From: Spirosoma sp. SC4-14
GTDB lineage: Bacteria > Bacteroidota > Bacteroidia > Cytophagales > Spirosomataceae
Assembly: GCF_037201965.1 (NCBI RefSeq)
Contig: NZ_CP147518.1
Location: forward strand, 247,001-311,000
Reading direction: 5' to 3'
DNA: 64,000 nt
Shown one piece after another: positions 16,872 to 25,310 of this stretch. Each line of letters starts with the position of its first letter. The stretch's first letter is position 1. Both the position numbers and the translations under genes were made by a program. Under the pieces are notes generated by a model that had not been told where the DNA came from, made no database searches, and worked only from the letters and a program-made list of their open reading frames with translations.

Positions 16872-16887
16872 TACGAAGATTTTCGTA
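16872..16887. promoter_or_regulatory. BlaI operator-like dyad 2
   Basis: TACGAAGATTTTCGTA: 6-bp arms identical to the core of dyad 1, again with a 4-base spacer. The centres of the two dyads are 25 bp apart, about two and a half helix turns. The site is 115 bp from the M3 peptidase start. Confidence 0.7.
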
Positions 16888-17002
16888 GATGCAAGCGGCT
16901 GAACAAAAAAGTTTTTCAGATGCTTATTTGTATCATGGCCCGAAAGCCTTTGATTTGCCGAAAAGTAACCGATTAACCACTACGGCCTTGCCGTATAGCA
17001 AT

Positions 17003-18751
17003 ATGACTTCAAACGATCCAGTAGCAATTCCAGCACGTCCGGTTCGCCGATATATTGGCGAAGACCGTTTTCAGGAGGGACTAGACCTGACCAGTTGGGA
17101 CGATGTAAAACCTTTTTATGAAGAACTGGCCGCCCGCCCAATCAACAACGCCAACGAATTGAAACAATGGTTGCTCGACCGGAGTGAACTGGAGTCGTAT
17201 TTGTCCGAAAATTTTGCGTGGCGCTACATTCGAATGACCTGCGATACGGCCAATGAAGAACTGGTCAACCGGCTCAATTTCTTTATTGCCGAGATTCAGC
17301 CACCCATGACTGCTTTTGGGAATGAGCTGGATAAAAAAACAATTGATAGCCCTTACCTGAGCCAGCTCACCGACGATGGTTATGCGGTGATGGTTCGGGG
17401 TATGAAAAAGGCGATTGAGATTTTTCGGGACGAAAACATTCCACTACAAACCGAAATCCAGACCGAAGAGCGTAAATATGGCGCTATTGCCGGTGCCATG
17501 ACAGTTGTGATTGATGGTCAGGAAATGACTCTGCCAGCCGCCAGCGACCTGCTTCAGGCAACCGACCGCGCCGTTCGGGAAAATGCATGGCGTAAAATCT
17601 GGGAACGACGTTATCAGGACCACGAAGCACTCGATCAGCTTTTTGACCGGCTACGTACACTTCGCCATCAGGTTGCCCTAAACGCCGGTTTTGCCAACTT
17701 CCGCGATTACTCGTTTGCCGCACTGGGGCGCTTCGATTATACGCCCGACGATTGCTTCAATTTTCATGATTCGGTGGCCGAAGCGGTTGTACCTCTACTC
17801 GATAAATTGGCGCAGGAACGTAAACAGCGGCTAAGTGTCGATCCGCTACGGCCGTGGGATTCGAAAGTCGATGTAGAAGGTCGTCCGCCGTTGAAGCCGT
17901 TTGGAACGGGCACCGAGTTGCTCGAAAAAACCATTGCCTGTTTCGACCGGCTCGACCGGTCGTTAGGCGACGATTTGCGCATCATGCGGGCGATGGGGCA
18001 TCTGGATCTGGAATCGCGGAAAGGTAAAGCTCCCGGTGGCTATAACTACCCACTCGAAGAAATTGGGGTTCCGTTCATTTTCATGAATGCTACATCGAGC
18101 CTGCGCGATCTGGTGACGATGGTTCATGAGGGTGGTCATGCCGTTCATTCATTCCTTACCCGCGAATTGCCCCTGAAAGCCTTTCGCAATCCACCAATGG
18201 AAGTTGCCGAACTGGCATCGATGAGTATGGAACTGTTGTCGATGGATCATTGGGATGTTTTCTTCGAAAACCCCGATGAACTGCGTCGCGCCAAACTTCA
18301 GCATCTCGAATCGATCATTGAAACGCTGCCGTGGGTAGCTACTATTGATAAATTTCAACACTGGATCTACGAAAACCCGACACATACGGATGCCGATCGT
18401 CGCGCAAACTGGCTAACAATTTATGACCGCTTTGCCGACGCCATTACCGACTGGACGGGCCTTGAATCCATTAAGGCATATGTCTGGCAGCGGCAACTGC
18501 ATCTCTACGAAGTGCCTTTTTATTATATAGAGTACGGTATTGCTCAGTTGGGGGCTATTGGTATATGGCGGAACTACCGTCGCGATGCGAAGGCTGGCCT
18601 GGATGGCTATAAAAGTGCGCTGGCTTTGGGCTATAAAGCACCGATTCGGGCTATTTATGCAGCGGCTAACGTTCCGTTCGATTTCTCCCGCGAGCATATT
18701 CAGGAGCTGATGGAGTTCGTATGGAATGAAATTGAAGCACTAAAAGAATAA
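17003..18751 (+). CDS. M3 family oligoendopeptidase
   Basis: Cytosolic zinc oligopeptidase of the PepF/thimet type; 582 residues from this start. The HExxH zinc motif is seen as MVHEGGHAVHSF near residues 370-381, with the third ligand in EVAELASMSMELLS. The frame stays open back to 16889, but that would run the coding region into the operator dyads of blaI. The ATG at 17003 starts MTSNDPVAIPARPVRRYIG and gives a normal length. It is divergent from blaI-blaR1, so BlaI could influence it, which is inference only. Confidence 0.92.
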   Translation: MTSNDPVAIPARPVRRYIGEDRFQEGLDLTSWDDVKPFYEELAARPINNANELKQWLLDRSELESYLSENFAWRYIRMTCDTANEELVNRLNFFIAEIQPPMTAFGNELDKKTIDSPYLSQLTDDGYAVMVRGMKKAIEIFRDENIPLQTEIQTEERKYGAIAGAMTVVIDGQEMTLPAASDLLQATDRAVRENAWRKIWERRYQDHEALDQLFDRLRTLRHQVALNAGFANFRDYSFAALGRFDYTPDDCFNFHDSVAEAVVPLLDKLAQERKQRLSVDPLRPWDSKVDVEGRPPLKPFGTGTELLEKTIACFDRLDRSLGDDLRIMRAMGHLDLESRKGKAPGGYNYPLEEIGVPFIFMNATSSLRDLVTMVHEGGHAVHSFLTRELPLKAFRNPPMEVAELASMSMELLSMDHWDVFFENPDELRRAKLQHLESIIETLPWVATIDKFQHWIYENPTHTDADRRANWLTIYDRFADAITDWTGLESIKAYVWQRQLHLYEVPFYYIEYGIAQLGAIGIWRNYRRDAKAGLDGYKSALALGYKAPIRAIYAAANVPFDFSREHIQELMEFVWNEIEALKE

Positions 18752-18768
18752 AGAAAATGCCTTGTTGA

Positions 18769-18805
18769 CCCGCGCAAAAGTCCTGTTTGGGAGCTTTTGC
18801 GCGGG
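18769..18805 (+). terminator. Terminator of the M3 peptidase gene
   Basis: Perfect 12-bp GC-rich stem, arms 18769-18780 and 18794-18805 (CCCGCGCAAAAG), 17 bp after the stop. Confidence 0.8.
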
Positions 18806-18866
18806 AGATTTACCAAAAAATTACAAAAATCTACTAGCTAACCGCCGACGACTAACGACTCTTTCG

Positions 18867-18874
18867 TAAGTTTG
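18867..18874 (+). promoter_or_regulatory. TAnnTTTG promoter box of the small lipoprotein gene
   Basis: TAAGTTTG matches the Bacteroidota -7 consensus. It lies 27 bp before the ATG at 18901 and supports that start over the GTG at 18895. Confidence 0.55.
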
Positions 18875-18900
18875 CAGAATCAATTCGTAATCAAGTGGCT

Positions 18901-19173
18901 ATGAAACGCGTATTCAGTGCAGGATTAATGGTTGCAGCCGTGCTGTCGCTGGCGTCCTGTGACTATCAGAAAAACAACACGATCCGTCAGGCTGATTACC
19001 GCGCTGGCGATTTCCGGGCCGACTACCGGGCGGGTGATCCTGAAGTGTATGGTGCTGGCAAGGATTCAGCGGCCGTACAGACAAAATATAAATATACGCC
19101 TAATCCTGATCTGGATGCGCGGACGCAAAAAATCCGTGAGAAGCTGTTTGGCGGGGCCGGGCAGGGAGCGTAA
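18901..19173 (+). CDS. Small repeat-containing lipoprotein
   Basis: A 90-residue lipoprotein. The signal runs MKRVFSAGLMVAAVLSLASC with the cysteine at residue 20. The mature part is charged and Tyr/Asp-rich and holds a tandem motif, QADYRAGDFRADYRAGDPE, in which DYRAGD occurs twice. A short KYKYTPNPDLDARTQKIREKLFG helix follows. No family is recognised. It has its own promoter box and a strong 19-bp terminator stem, so it is a separate transcription unit, probably well expressed. Confidence 0.72.
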   Translation: MKRVFSAGLMVAAVLSLASCDYQKNNTIRQADYRAGDFRADYRAGDPEVYGAGKDSAAVQTKYKYTPNPDLDARTQKIREKLFGGAGQGA

Positions 19174-19258
19174 AGTCGGGCCTAAAACTGGACCTTCAGA
19201 AGCCTCAATTTAATAGAAGATAGAATTGGCCATAACTGGCCTGCCATTCTATACAAAT

Positions 19259-19311
19259 ATACTCAAAAGCGACGCACTGGCTAGGTTTACCGGTGCGTCG
19301 CTTTTGAGTAT
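19259..19311 (+). terminator. Strong hairpin, 19-bp perfect stem
   Basis: Arms 19259-19277 and 19293-19311 (ATACTCAAAAGCGACGCAC and its complement) with a 15-base loop, about 85 bp after the small lipoprotein stop. A weaker stem (TAGAAT...ATTCTA) precedes it at about 19213-19240. Confidence 0.75.
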
Positions 19312-19416
19312 AAGGCATAGCAGTATCTAGTTTTTTTGCTTTACTTTGTCCGCCTGAAACATAAAGGGTTATAGTACTTTTTGAATAAGTAAACCGCCAC
19401 AAACAGCATAAACGCT

Positions 19417-20490
19417 ATGAATATTGCATTAGTAACGGGTTCGGCTGGGCTTATCGGTAGCGAAGCCGTTTCCTTTTTTGCTGATAAATTTGACCTGATT
19501 ATTGGCATCGACAACAACATGCGCCAATACTTTTTTGGTGCTGATGGTTCTACTGAGTGGAACCGCAATCGGTTGTCGGAGACCTATGCCACCTATAAAC
19601 ATTATACGGCCGATATTCGTGAGGTGCCTCAGCTTGAACCAATCTTCCAGGAATATGGTACCGACATCAAACTAGTGTTGCATACGGCAGCACAGCCTTC
19701 GCACGACTGGGCGGCCCGTGAGCCTTTTACCGATTTCGGTGTTAACGCCGTTGGTACGCTCAATATGCTGGAGATGACTCGGCTACATGCTCCCGAAGCC
19801 GTTTTTATCTTTACCTCAACTAATAAAGTATACGGCGACAATCCGAACTTCCTGCCGCTAATCGAAACCGAGACTCGTTGGGAAATCGATCAGAACCACC
19901 CCTATTTCGAGAACGGTATTGACGAGCATATGAGCCTCGACCACACCAAACACTCGGTTTTTGGCGCTTCAAAAGTAGCGGCCGACATCATGGTGCAGGA
20001 ATATGGCCGGTATTTCGGTATGAACACGGGTGTTTTCCGGGGCGGTTGCCTTACGGGCCCGAACCATTCGGGAGCTCAGTTGCACGGCTTCCTGTCTTAT
20101 CTGATGAAGTGCGCTATTACGGGAAACCAATACACTATTTTTGGCTATAAAGGCAAACAGGTTCGCGACAACATCCATAGCTGGGATCTGGTGAATATGT
20201 TCTGGCATTTTTATCAGAATCCACGTCCGGGCGAAGTCTACAATGCGGGCGGTGGCCGGTTTGCCAATTGCTCCATGCTCGAAGCCATTGCCTTGTGCGA
20301 AGAAATTTCGGGTAATAAAATGAACTATCAGTATTCGGAAACCAACCGGAGTGGCGACCATATCTGGTACATTTCAGATCTGACCAAGTTCAAACAACAT
20401 TACCCAGACTGGAACTGGACATACGATCTGAAACAGACGATGGTCCAGATTCATGATAGTATGGCTGCTCGTTTAGCCGTAGCGAAATAA
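19417..20490 (+). CDS. CDP-paratose 2-epimerase-like NAD-dependent sugar epimerase
   Basis: Short-chain dehydrogenase/reductase-fold nucleotide-sugar epimerase; 357 residues. It has an N-terminal NAD motif [10 protein letters not shown] (residues 8-17), [14 protein letters not shown], the catalytic region [10 protein letters not shown], then [19 protein letters not shown] and [19 protein letters not shown]. These segments are typical of the RfbE/Tyv group that converts CDP-paratose to CDP-tyvelose. No CDP-sugar synthesis genes are in view, so the actual substrate may be another nucleotide sugar. It heads a glycan block reaching to 26081. Confidence 0.85.
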   Translation: MNIALVTGSAGLIGSEAVSFFADKFDLIIGIDNNMRQYFFGADGSTEWNRNRLSETYATYKHYTADIREVPQLEPIFQEYGTDIKLVLHTAAQPSHDWAAREPFTDFGVNAVGTLNMLEMTRLHAPEAVFIFTSTNKVYGDNPNFLPLIETETRWEIDQNHPYFENGIDEHMSLDHTKHSVFGASKVAADIMVQEYGRYFGMNTGVFRGGCLTGPNHSGAQLHGFLSYLMKCAITGNQYTIFGYKGKQVRDNIHSWDLVNMFWHFYQNPRPGEVYNAGGGRFANCSMLEAIALCEEISGNKMNYQYSETNRSGDHIWYISDLTKFKQHYPDWNWTYDLKQTMVQIHDSMAARLAVAK

Positions 20491-20507
20491 ATTTTAGTTA
20501 CCTTGCT

Positions 20508-20538
20508 AAAAATGCCAGCTCATTCGACTGGCATTTTT
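20508..20538 (+). terminator. Terminator of the epimerase gene
   Basis: Perfect 11-bp stem (AAAAATGCCAG, 20508-20518; complement 20528-20538) ending in a T5 tract. It overlaps the possible early starts of the next frame and argues for the start at 20551. Confidence 0.85.
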
Positions 20539-20550
20539 AGTATTGCCCCC

Positions 20551-22218
20551 ATGCCACATTTCGATACCTATCCGACCGTATATTGGTTTCCAGTTTATGC
20601 ACTCTGTTGGGTGCTGATCTGGCTGGCTGTTCGTCCGCAGGTAAATCGGCAGCTTTTTGTCGTTTGTGCATTGTTGCTGTTGTTTCTGCTGCGATTGCCA
20701 AGTATTGTGTTCGACAATGAAATCAATCCAGACGAGAGCCAGATGATTACGCAGGCGCTGACGTTGCGGCACGATCCAGTCTATTTTCGGTCGGTCGACG
20801 GTACGACGGGTGGACCTCTGGATAGCTATTTTCTGATTCTACCGAGTTTTCTGGGTTTGCCATTCGATTACATTACGGCTCACCTAACCGCGTTTGCGCT
20901 GGTTGCTGCCTGTTTCTGGCTTTTGTTCCGAACGGCGCGGCTCTGGTTTGGCGAACAACCAGCCCGGCTGGCGTTGCTTCCGCTGGTGTTTATGTTTGGC
21001 CTGACGCAGCACGGCGATTTTCTGCATTATAACAGCGAGCTTATTGCGTTGCTATTACTGAGCTGGTCATACTATCTTTATGCCACGCTGTTAACCCAAA
21101 AAGTGCCTTCCATACGTCGAATCGGCTTGATTGGCCTATTTCTGGGCATGGTACCTTTCGGAAAACTTCAGGCCGTTCCGCTGGCAGCGGTGGTCGGTCT
21201 ATTTGTTGGTATTGACATACTCCTGCGTCCAAACCTGCATCTTGCCGAAAAAATAGGCCGTCTGGCCATACTGGGCGTATGTGGGGTAGCGTTTCCGTTG
21301 CTGGTTGTTCTGCTAACGTCAATAAATGGCGTTTACGACGATTTTATTACGTTCTACATCATCGGGAATTTTCGATACGCGGGCGACACCAACCAGTTTC
21401 AGAGCTTGCTGCGGCTACCTGATTTCTTCCGGCGAGGGAATGAGTTTGCCTGGCTTGTTGCTTTTGCCGCTATTGTTTGGGTTGCCGGTCTGATATGGGG
21501 CTTCCGCCGGAGAAGTCAGTTCGATCACAATTCGATTCAGGTTGGGGGTTTTATTGTACTGCTATTGGTTGCAACGCTGTTTGCTATCACCCGAACGGGT
21601 TCAGAGTATGTGCATTACCTATACTTTCTAACCGGGCCATTGCTTTTTGGCCTGGCTTATGGCTGGCAACATCTGAATGCCGATCGGCGTACAGAAAAAT
21701 GGATCGCTATAGGAGCAACGGGGATTTTTCTGGCCCTGTTCGGTATTGAAGCGGTGCAGAAATACATCACCAAAACCCCCATGAATCCGTACTCATCCGA
21801 GTGGCAGAATGGCTGGGTTGTGCAACAGTCGCCGGTGGCTAAAGAAATTCTGAAATACGCTCAGCCTGGCGAAAAACTCGCTGTTTGGGGCTGGCGGTGC
21901 GATTATTATGTGCAGACGCAGATGCCACAGGGCGTAGCCGAAAACCATACAATCCGTAGTGCATTCAACCACCCGATGCTGGCCGACTATCAGAAACGTT
22001 ATGCCAGTGATTTTATGCGGTCACAACCGCCTGTGTTTGTCGATGCCGTGGGCAATCAGAATCTCTGGATGAACGATCGGAAAACACAAGGGCACGAAAT
22101 AATAAAACCTTTGGGCCAGTTTGTCAGTACCCATTATACATACATGGGCCTGGTCAATGACACGCGAATCTATGTCCGTAATGACCGGGCTAAAGGACTG
22201 GCACCAGTGACAAACTAA
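20551..22218 (+). CDS. Membrane glycosyltransferase, GT-C fold (ArnT/PMT-like)
   Basis: Polytopic inner-membrane protein of 555 residues that would move sugar from a lipid carrier onto an acceptor on the periplasmic side. Many hydrophobic helices alternate with short loops, and the acidic motif NEINPDESQMI after the first helices is the DE motif expected in GT-C catalytic loops. The C-terminal periplasmic part includes GEKLAVWGWRCDYYVQTQMP. The start at 20551 is chosen because the upstream ATG at 20512 lies inside the terminator hairpin of the previous gene. Confidence 0.82.
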   Translation: MPHFDTYPTVYWFPVYALCWVLIWLAVRPQVNRQLFVVCALLLLFLLRLPSIVFDNEINPDESQMITQALTLRHDPVYFRSVDGTTGGPLDSYFLILPSFLGLPFDYITAHLTAFALVAACFWLLFRTARLWFGEQPARLALLPLVFMFGLTQHGDFLHYNSELIALLLLSWSYYLYATLLTQKVPSIRRIGLIGLFLGMVPFGKLQAVPLAAVVGLFVGIDILLRPNLHLAEKIGRLAILGVCGVAFPLLVVLLTSINGVYDDFITFYIIGNFRYAGDTNQFQSLLRLPDFFRRGNEFAWLVAFAAIVWVAGLIWGFRRRSQFDHNSIQVGGFIVLLLVATLFAITRTGSEYVHYLYFLTGPLLFGLAYGWQHLNADRRTEKWIAIGATGIFLALFGIEAVQKYITKTPMNPYSSEWQNGWVVQQSPVAKEILKYAQPGEKLAVWGWRCDYYVQTQMPQGVAENHTIRSAFNHPMLADYQKRYASDFMRSQPPVFVDAVGNQNLWMNDRKTQGHEIIKPLGQFVSTHYTYMGLVNDTRIYVRNDRAKGLAPVTN

Positions 22219-22304
22219 ATCATAGCTGTTGGATGGATAGTAGATGTGTCAATAGCTAGCGGCCAGTGTCTATTATCTAACTAAAATTTAAAAAGAAGTT
22301 TTCT

Positions 22305-23237
22305 ATGTGGACAAAACAAGGACTCGTTTATAAACCCGACGGATCGAAATCATTTAGCCGCACGCATGCTCAGGTACCCTTTGGCTACCCAATGGGCGAT
22401 AAGCTACGTGTTTATTTCTCAACCCGCGATGAGAATAGTGCGTCGGCTGTCTCCTTTGTTGAACTTAATCCCGGCAATTTATCCGAAGTTACGTATATCC
22501 ACGATAAGCCTTGCCTAACAAAAGGGGCGGTTGGCATGTTCGATGAAACAGGCACGATGCCATCGTGGTTTTTGCCCGTTGGCGACGAGATCTGGCTCTA
22601 TTATACGGGCTGGAACAAAAGCGAAACGGCCAGCTATCGGCTCGGCATTGGGTTAGCTATTAGCCGCGATGGCGGTCTGACATTCCAGCGCGAATACGAT
22701 GGCCCACTGCTCGACCGGTCTATCTACGATCAGGTTTGGGTAGCGCAGCCCTGCGTGATTCGCGAAGGCAATACATGGCGGATGTGGTATCTGTCGTGTA
22801 CAAAAATTGAAGTTATCAACGGCCATCCTGAGCCATTTTATGATGTAAAATACGCGGAGTCGAAAGACGGTATCAAGTGGGAACGAACCGGGCAGGTCTG
22901 TGTTGGCTACGACGCGTTTACGGATGCCATCGGTCGGCCAACGGTTTACAAAGACGGCGATTTGTACAAAATGTATTTTTCGTACCGCAACGCAACCAAC
23001 TACCGCACCGATGTAGAACGTAGTTACCGGATCGGATATGCTGAATCTAAGGATGGTTTTGTTTGGACCCGTAAGGATGAACTGGCCGGAATAGAACGCT
23101 CAGCAGAAGGCTGGGATTCGCTGATGATGGACTATTGCCACATCTTCCCATTTCGGGATCAATGGGTTATGCTCTACAATGGTAACGGCTTCGGAGCATC
23201 GGGCTTTGGTTATGCAACCCAACCGACCACACACTAA
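22305..23237 (+). CDS. Five-bladed beta-propeller glycosidase-like protein
   Basis: A 310-residue protein without signal peptide. Repeated blades carry SRDGGLTF, ESKDGIKWERTG and ESKDGFVWTRKDE, the pattern of GH43/GH32/GH130-like propellers. Acidic residues that could be catalytic (for example FDETGTMPSW, DQVWVAQPCV, TDAIGRPTV) are present but cannot be assigned. In a glycan block next to glycosyltransferases it may be a sugar phosphorylase, a hydrolase, or a polysaccharide synthesis accessory. The leader 22219-22304 contains a weak word-repeat inverted repeat. Confidence 0.72.
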   Translation: MWTKQGLVYKPDGSKSFSRTHAQVPFGYPMGDKLRVYFSTRDENSASAVSFVELNPGNLSEVTYIHDKPCLTKGAVGMFDETGTMPSWFLPVGDEIWLYYTGWNKSETASYRLGIGLAISRDGGLTFQREYDGPLLDRSIYDQVWVAQPCVIREGNTWRMWYLSCTKIEVINGHPEPFYDVKYAESKDGIKWERTGQVCVGYDAFTDAIGRPTVYKDGDLYKMYFSYRNATNYRTDVERSYRIGYAESKDGFVWTRKDELAGIERSAEGWDSLMMDYCHIFPFRDQWVMLYNGNGFGASGFGYATQPTTH

Positions 23238-23248
23238 GTCGGAAGGAA

Positions 23249-23256
23249 TAAATTTG
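23249..23256 (+). promoter_or_regulatory. Candidate TAnnTTTG promoter box
   Basis: TAAATTTG just after the propeller gene, 52 bp before the ATG at 23309. It suggests that the next gene has its own promoter. Confidence 0.4.
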
Positions 23257-23308
23257 TATTTTAGGAAGACAGCGACCTATTTTGTAGTGAATTGGCCTGC
23301 AAAGAATC

Positions 23309-24121
23309 ATGAAAGAAGTTGCAAAATATTTGATTAAGGTGGACGCCGAACTCAAAGACGGTCAGATTGTCCCCGAAGTTTCTTACGAAGAAGTGATGCG
23401 ATTGGTAAATGAACCAAACATCGTCATCATCAAAACGGGTATTCCTGCCGAAACCCTGGCTAAGGTTATCGAAGGCACCCGGCAATGGGCTGCTCAGACA
23501 CCATTGGCCGAAGGCCCCGATACATTCGATAATAATCAGCATAAACAACGATTGCATATTGCCAAAATTCAGCAGGCTCCGCAGTTGTTTCACGATCATA
23601 CATTTGATGCCATTCTGGATCTGGAGCCTGGGTTTCAGCAGACGTTGCTAAGCGTCTTCGATCCAATGCGAAACTTCTGGAATGCGGTAACCGGCAATAA
23701 CGAATCGTTTGGCATTCATAAAGGTGAGCCTTATTTCCATCCGCAGGTCACACACTATCCATTGGGCGGAAGCTTTTTCGGGCGCCACTGGCATCCGCTT
23801 AATCCGCAAAAAGTAGGTATGATTCTGGCATTGAATCAATACGGTAAAGATTATACATCAGGCGGTACGGGCTATGTTATCAACGACCACATTGTTGAAA
23901 CCGAAGGCTATCAGGACCTGGGCGATATGATTCTGTTCCGCTATGATCTGCCACACTGGGTAAGTCCATCGAGCTTTGCCGATCGCTTTAGCTGGGAAGA
24001 TCCGGCCGGGCGGTGGGTATCTATTCTGCCGTTCTATAACCCGTGGGGAACACCTGCCGAAAAAGACGAACCGCAAGGCTGGAAAACACAGATTCAGACC
24101 GCTAAAAGTGCCGCGATTTAA
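23309..24121 (+). CDS. Uncharacterised protein, possibly a 2-oxoglutarate/Fe(II)-type oxygenase
   Basis: A 270-residue soluble protein not recognised as a named family. The central part is suggestive of a double-stranded beta-helix enzyme: FFGRHWHPLNPQKVGM (H160, H162), a long strand region with GGTGYVI, LGDMILFRYDLPHWVSP (H216) and a late Arg in AGRWVSILPF. These could be an iron site and a co-substrate arginine, but the usual HxD spacing is not clear. It lies between the propeller and the GT2 genes, suggesting a tailoring step on a sugar or lipid-linked glycan. Confidence 0.62.
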   Translation: MKEVAKYLIKVDAELKDGQIVPEVSYEEVMRLVNEPNIVIIKTGIPAETLAKVIEGTRQWAAQTPLAEGPDTFDNNQHKQRLHIAKIQQAPQLFHDHTFDAILDLEPGFQQTLLSVFDPMRNFWNAVTGNNESFGIHKGEPYFHPQVTHYPLGGSFFGRHWHPLNPQKVGMILALNQYGKDYTSGGTGYVINDHIVETEGYQDLGDMILFRYDLPHWVSPSSFADRFSWEDPAGRWVSILPFYNPWGTPAEKDEPQGWKTQIQTAKSAAI

Positions 24122-24125
24122 AAGC

Positions 24126-24232
24126 TCCCTAACCCCAAAAGGGGGCAGTGCTGCCGCTCAATTTTTGTTGCCTTCGGCAACTGTATGCGACAGAAACTAT
24201 GCAGCAGCACTGCCCCTCTGGAGGTTAGGGGA
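24126..24232. repeat. Intergenic inverted repeat with CCCTAACCCC/GGGGCAGTGCTGC arms
   Basis: Outer arms 24126-24154 and 24204-24232, with a perfect 13-bp part (GGGGCAGTGCTGC, 24142-24154; complement 24204-24216) and an inner tight hairpin GTTGCCTTCGGCAAC at 24167-24181. It occupies the whole gap between two plus-strand genes. A related but shorter CCCTAGCCCCAAAGAGG sequence lies at about 43120-43140. Confidence 0.75.
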
Positions 24233-24249
24233 CTGAAAACTCCTTATAA

Positions 24250-25206
24250 ATGGTTAAAGTCAGTGTTCTGATTATTACATACAATCAGCATAAATTTATT
24301 CGTGAAGCCATCGATAGTGCCGTAGCGCAGAAAACAACGTTTCCTATTGAAATATTGGTAGGGGATGATTTTTCGAGCGATGGCACACGTGAGATTATTC
24401 AGGAATATGAGCAGAAATACCCTGGCCTGGTGATTGGCGTGCTGCACCCGCACAACATGGGCAAAAACGGCGGTATCAATTTCCTGGAAACGCTGAAACG
24501 AGCCAAAGGGGAGTACTATGCGCTCATGGATGGCGACGATTACTGGACCGACCCGCTGAAACTTCAGAAACAGGCCGATCTGCTCGACGCACATCCCGAC
24601 TATTCAACGGTTTTCAATAATGCGCTGATCATTTACGAAGACGGATCGCCGTCGCATGTGCTGAATGGACCGGATATGAAACCGTACTATACGGTAGATG
24701 ATTTGATTGGCGAAGACGAAATCTGGTTCATGGCTACGTCGAGCACCATGTATCGGAATAATATTAAAGAATATCCAAAATGGTTTCGGGAATCGTCGAG
24801 TGGCGATATTCCCCGATTGATTTTAAAAGCAAAGCTTGGTAAAATTGGCTATATTCCAGACGTAATGTCGGTATATCGAAAAAACCGGGCCGGAGCCAGT
24901 TTTGCCGATAACTATTATGACGAGGCCTTTTTGCGGAATCGGATTCAGATGTATAGCGATATTAATCGCGAACTCGATTACCGCTACGACCGTGTGTTGC
25001 GCCGAAACATTGCCCGGTATTACCGGATGATGATGGACTCAAAACAGTATAAACACAGTTATTTTCGGCGGGCACGTCTGGCTATGAAATACCTGTATCT
25101 GGGCAAGCCAGACTGGCGTAAAACAAAAAATGTGATTCGGGATTATATTGTCCCTAAACCACTGGCAAAACTATACAGTACAATCCGGCTATTGCCGCAT
25201 CGATAA
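24250..25206 (+). CDS. Family 2 glycosyltransferase
   Basis: Cytosolic GT-A-fold sugar transferase of 318 residues. The N-terminus VSVLIITYNQHKFIREAIDS is the nucleotide-sugar-binding strand, GDDFSSDGT follows, and the metal-binding acidic motif is in LMDGDDYW near residues 94-101. The C-terminal half is basic and may contact the membrane or a large acceptor. Together with the epimerase and the GT-C enzyme it suggests a surface glycan pathway. Acceptor and donor are unknown. Confidence 0.88.
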   Translation: MVKVSVLIITYNQHKFIREAIDSAVAQKTTFPIEILVGDDFSSDGTREIIQEYEQKYPGLVIGVLHPHNMGKNGGINFLETLKRAKGEYYALMDGDDYWTDPLKLQKQADLLDAHPDYSTVFNNALIIYEDGSPSHVLNGPDMKPYYTVDDLIGEDEIWFMATSSTMYRNNIKEYPKWFRESSSGDIPRLILKAKLGKIGYIPDVMSVYRKNRAGASFADNYYDEAFLRNRIQMYSDINRELDYRYDRVLRRNIARYYRMMMDSKQYKHSYFRRARLAMKYLYLGKPDWRKTKNVIRDYIVPKPLAKLYSTIRLLPHR

Positions 25207-25310
25207 CTATGGAGGCCGCAGGGGCGGTTCACCTTTTGATTGATTCACCGATTAAGGAACAACAAACCGAGAACGTAATGCCTCACGGGCGGCTCCGTGA
25301 ACACTGACAG

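Noticed and set aside
16889..17002. Upstream extension of the M3 peptidase to 16889
   Set aside because: It would begin at the end of the second operator dyad and adds non-family sequence; the ATG at 17003 fits better.
24126..24232. Insertion sequence ends
   Set aside because: There is no transposase frame between the arms and only 49 bases separate them.
25207..25310. Inverted repeat between the two GT2 genes
   Set aside because: GGCCGC/GCGGC-type partial matches exist but the pairing is too short and irregular to support.
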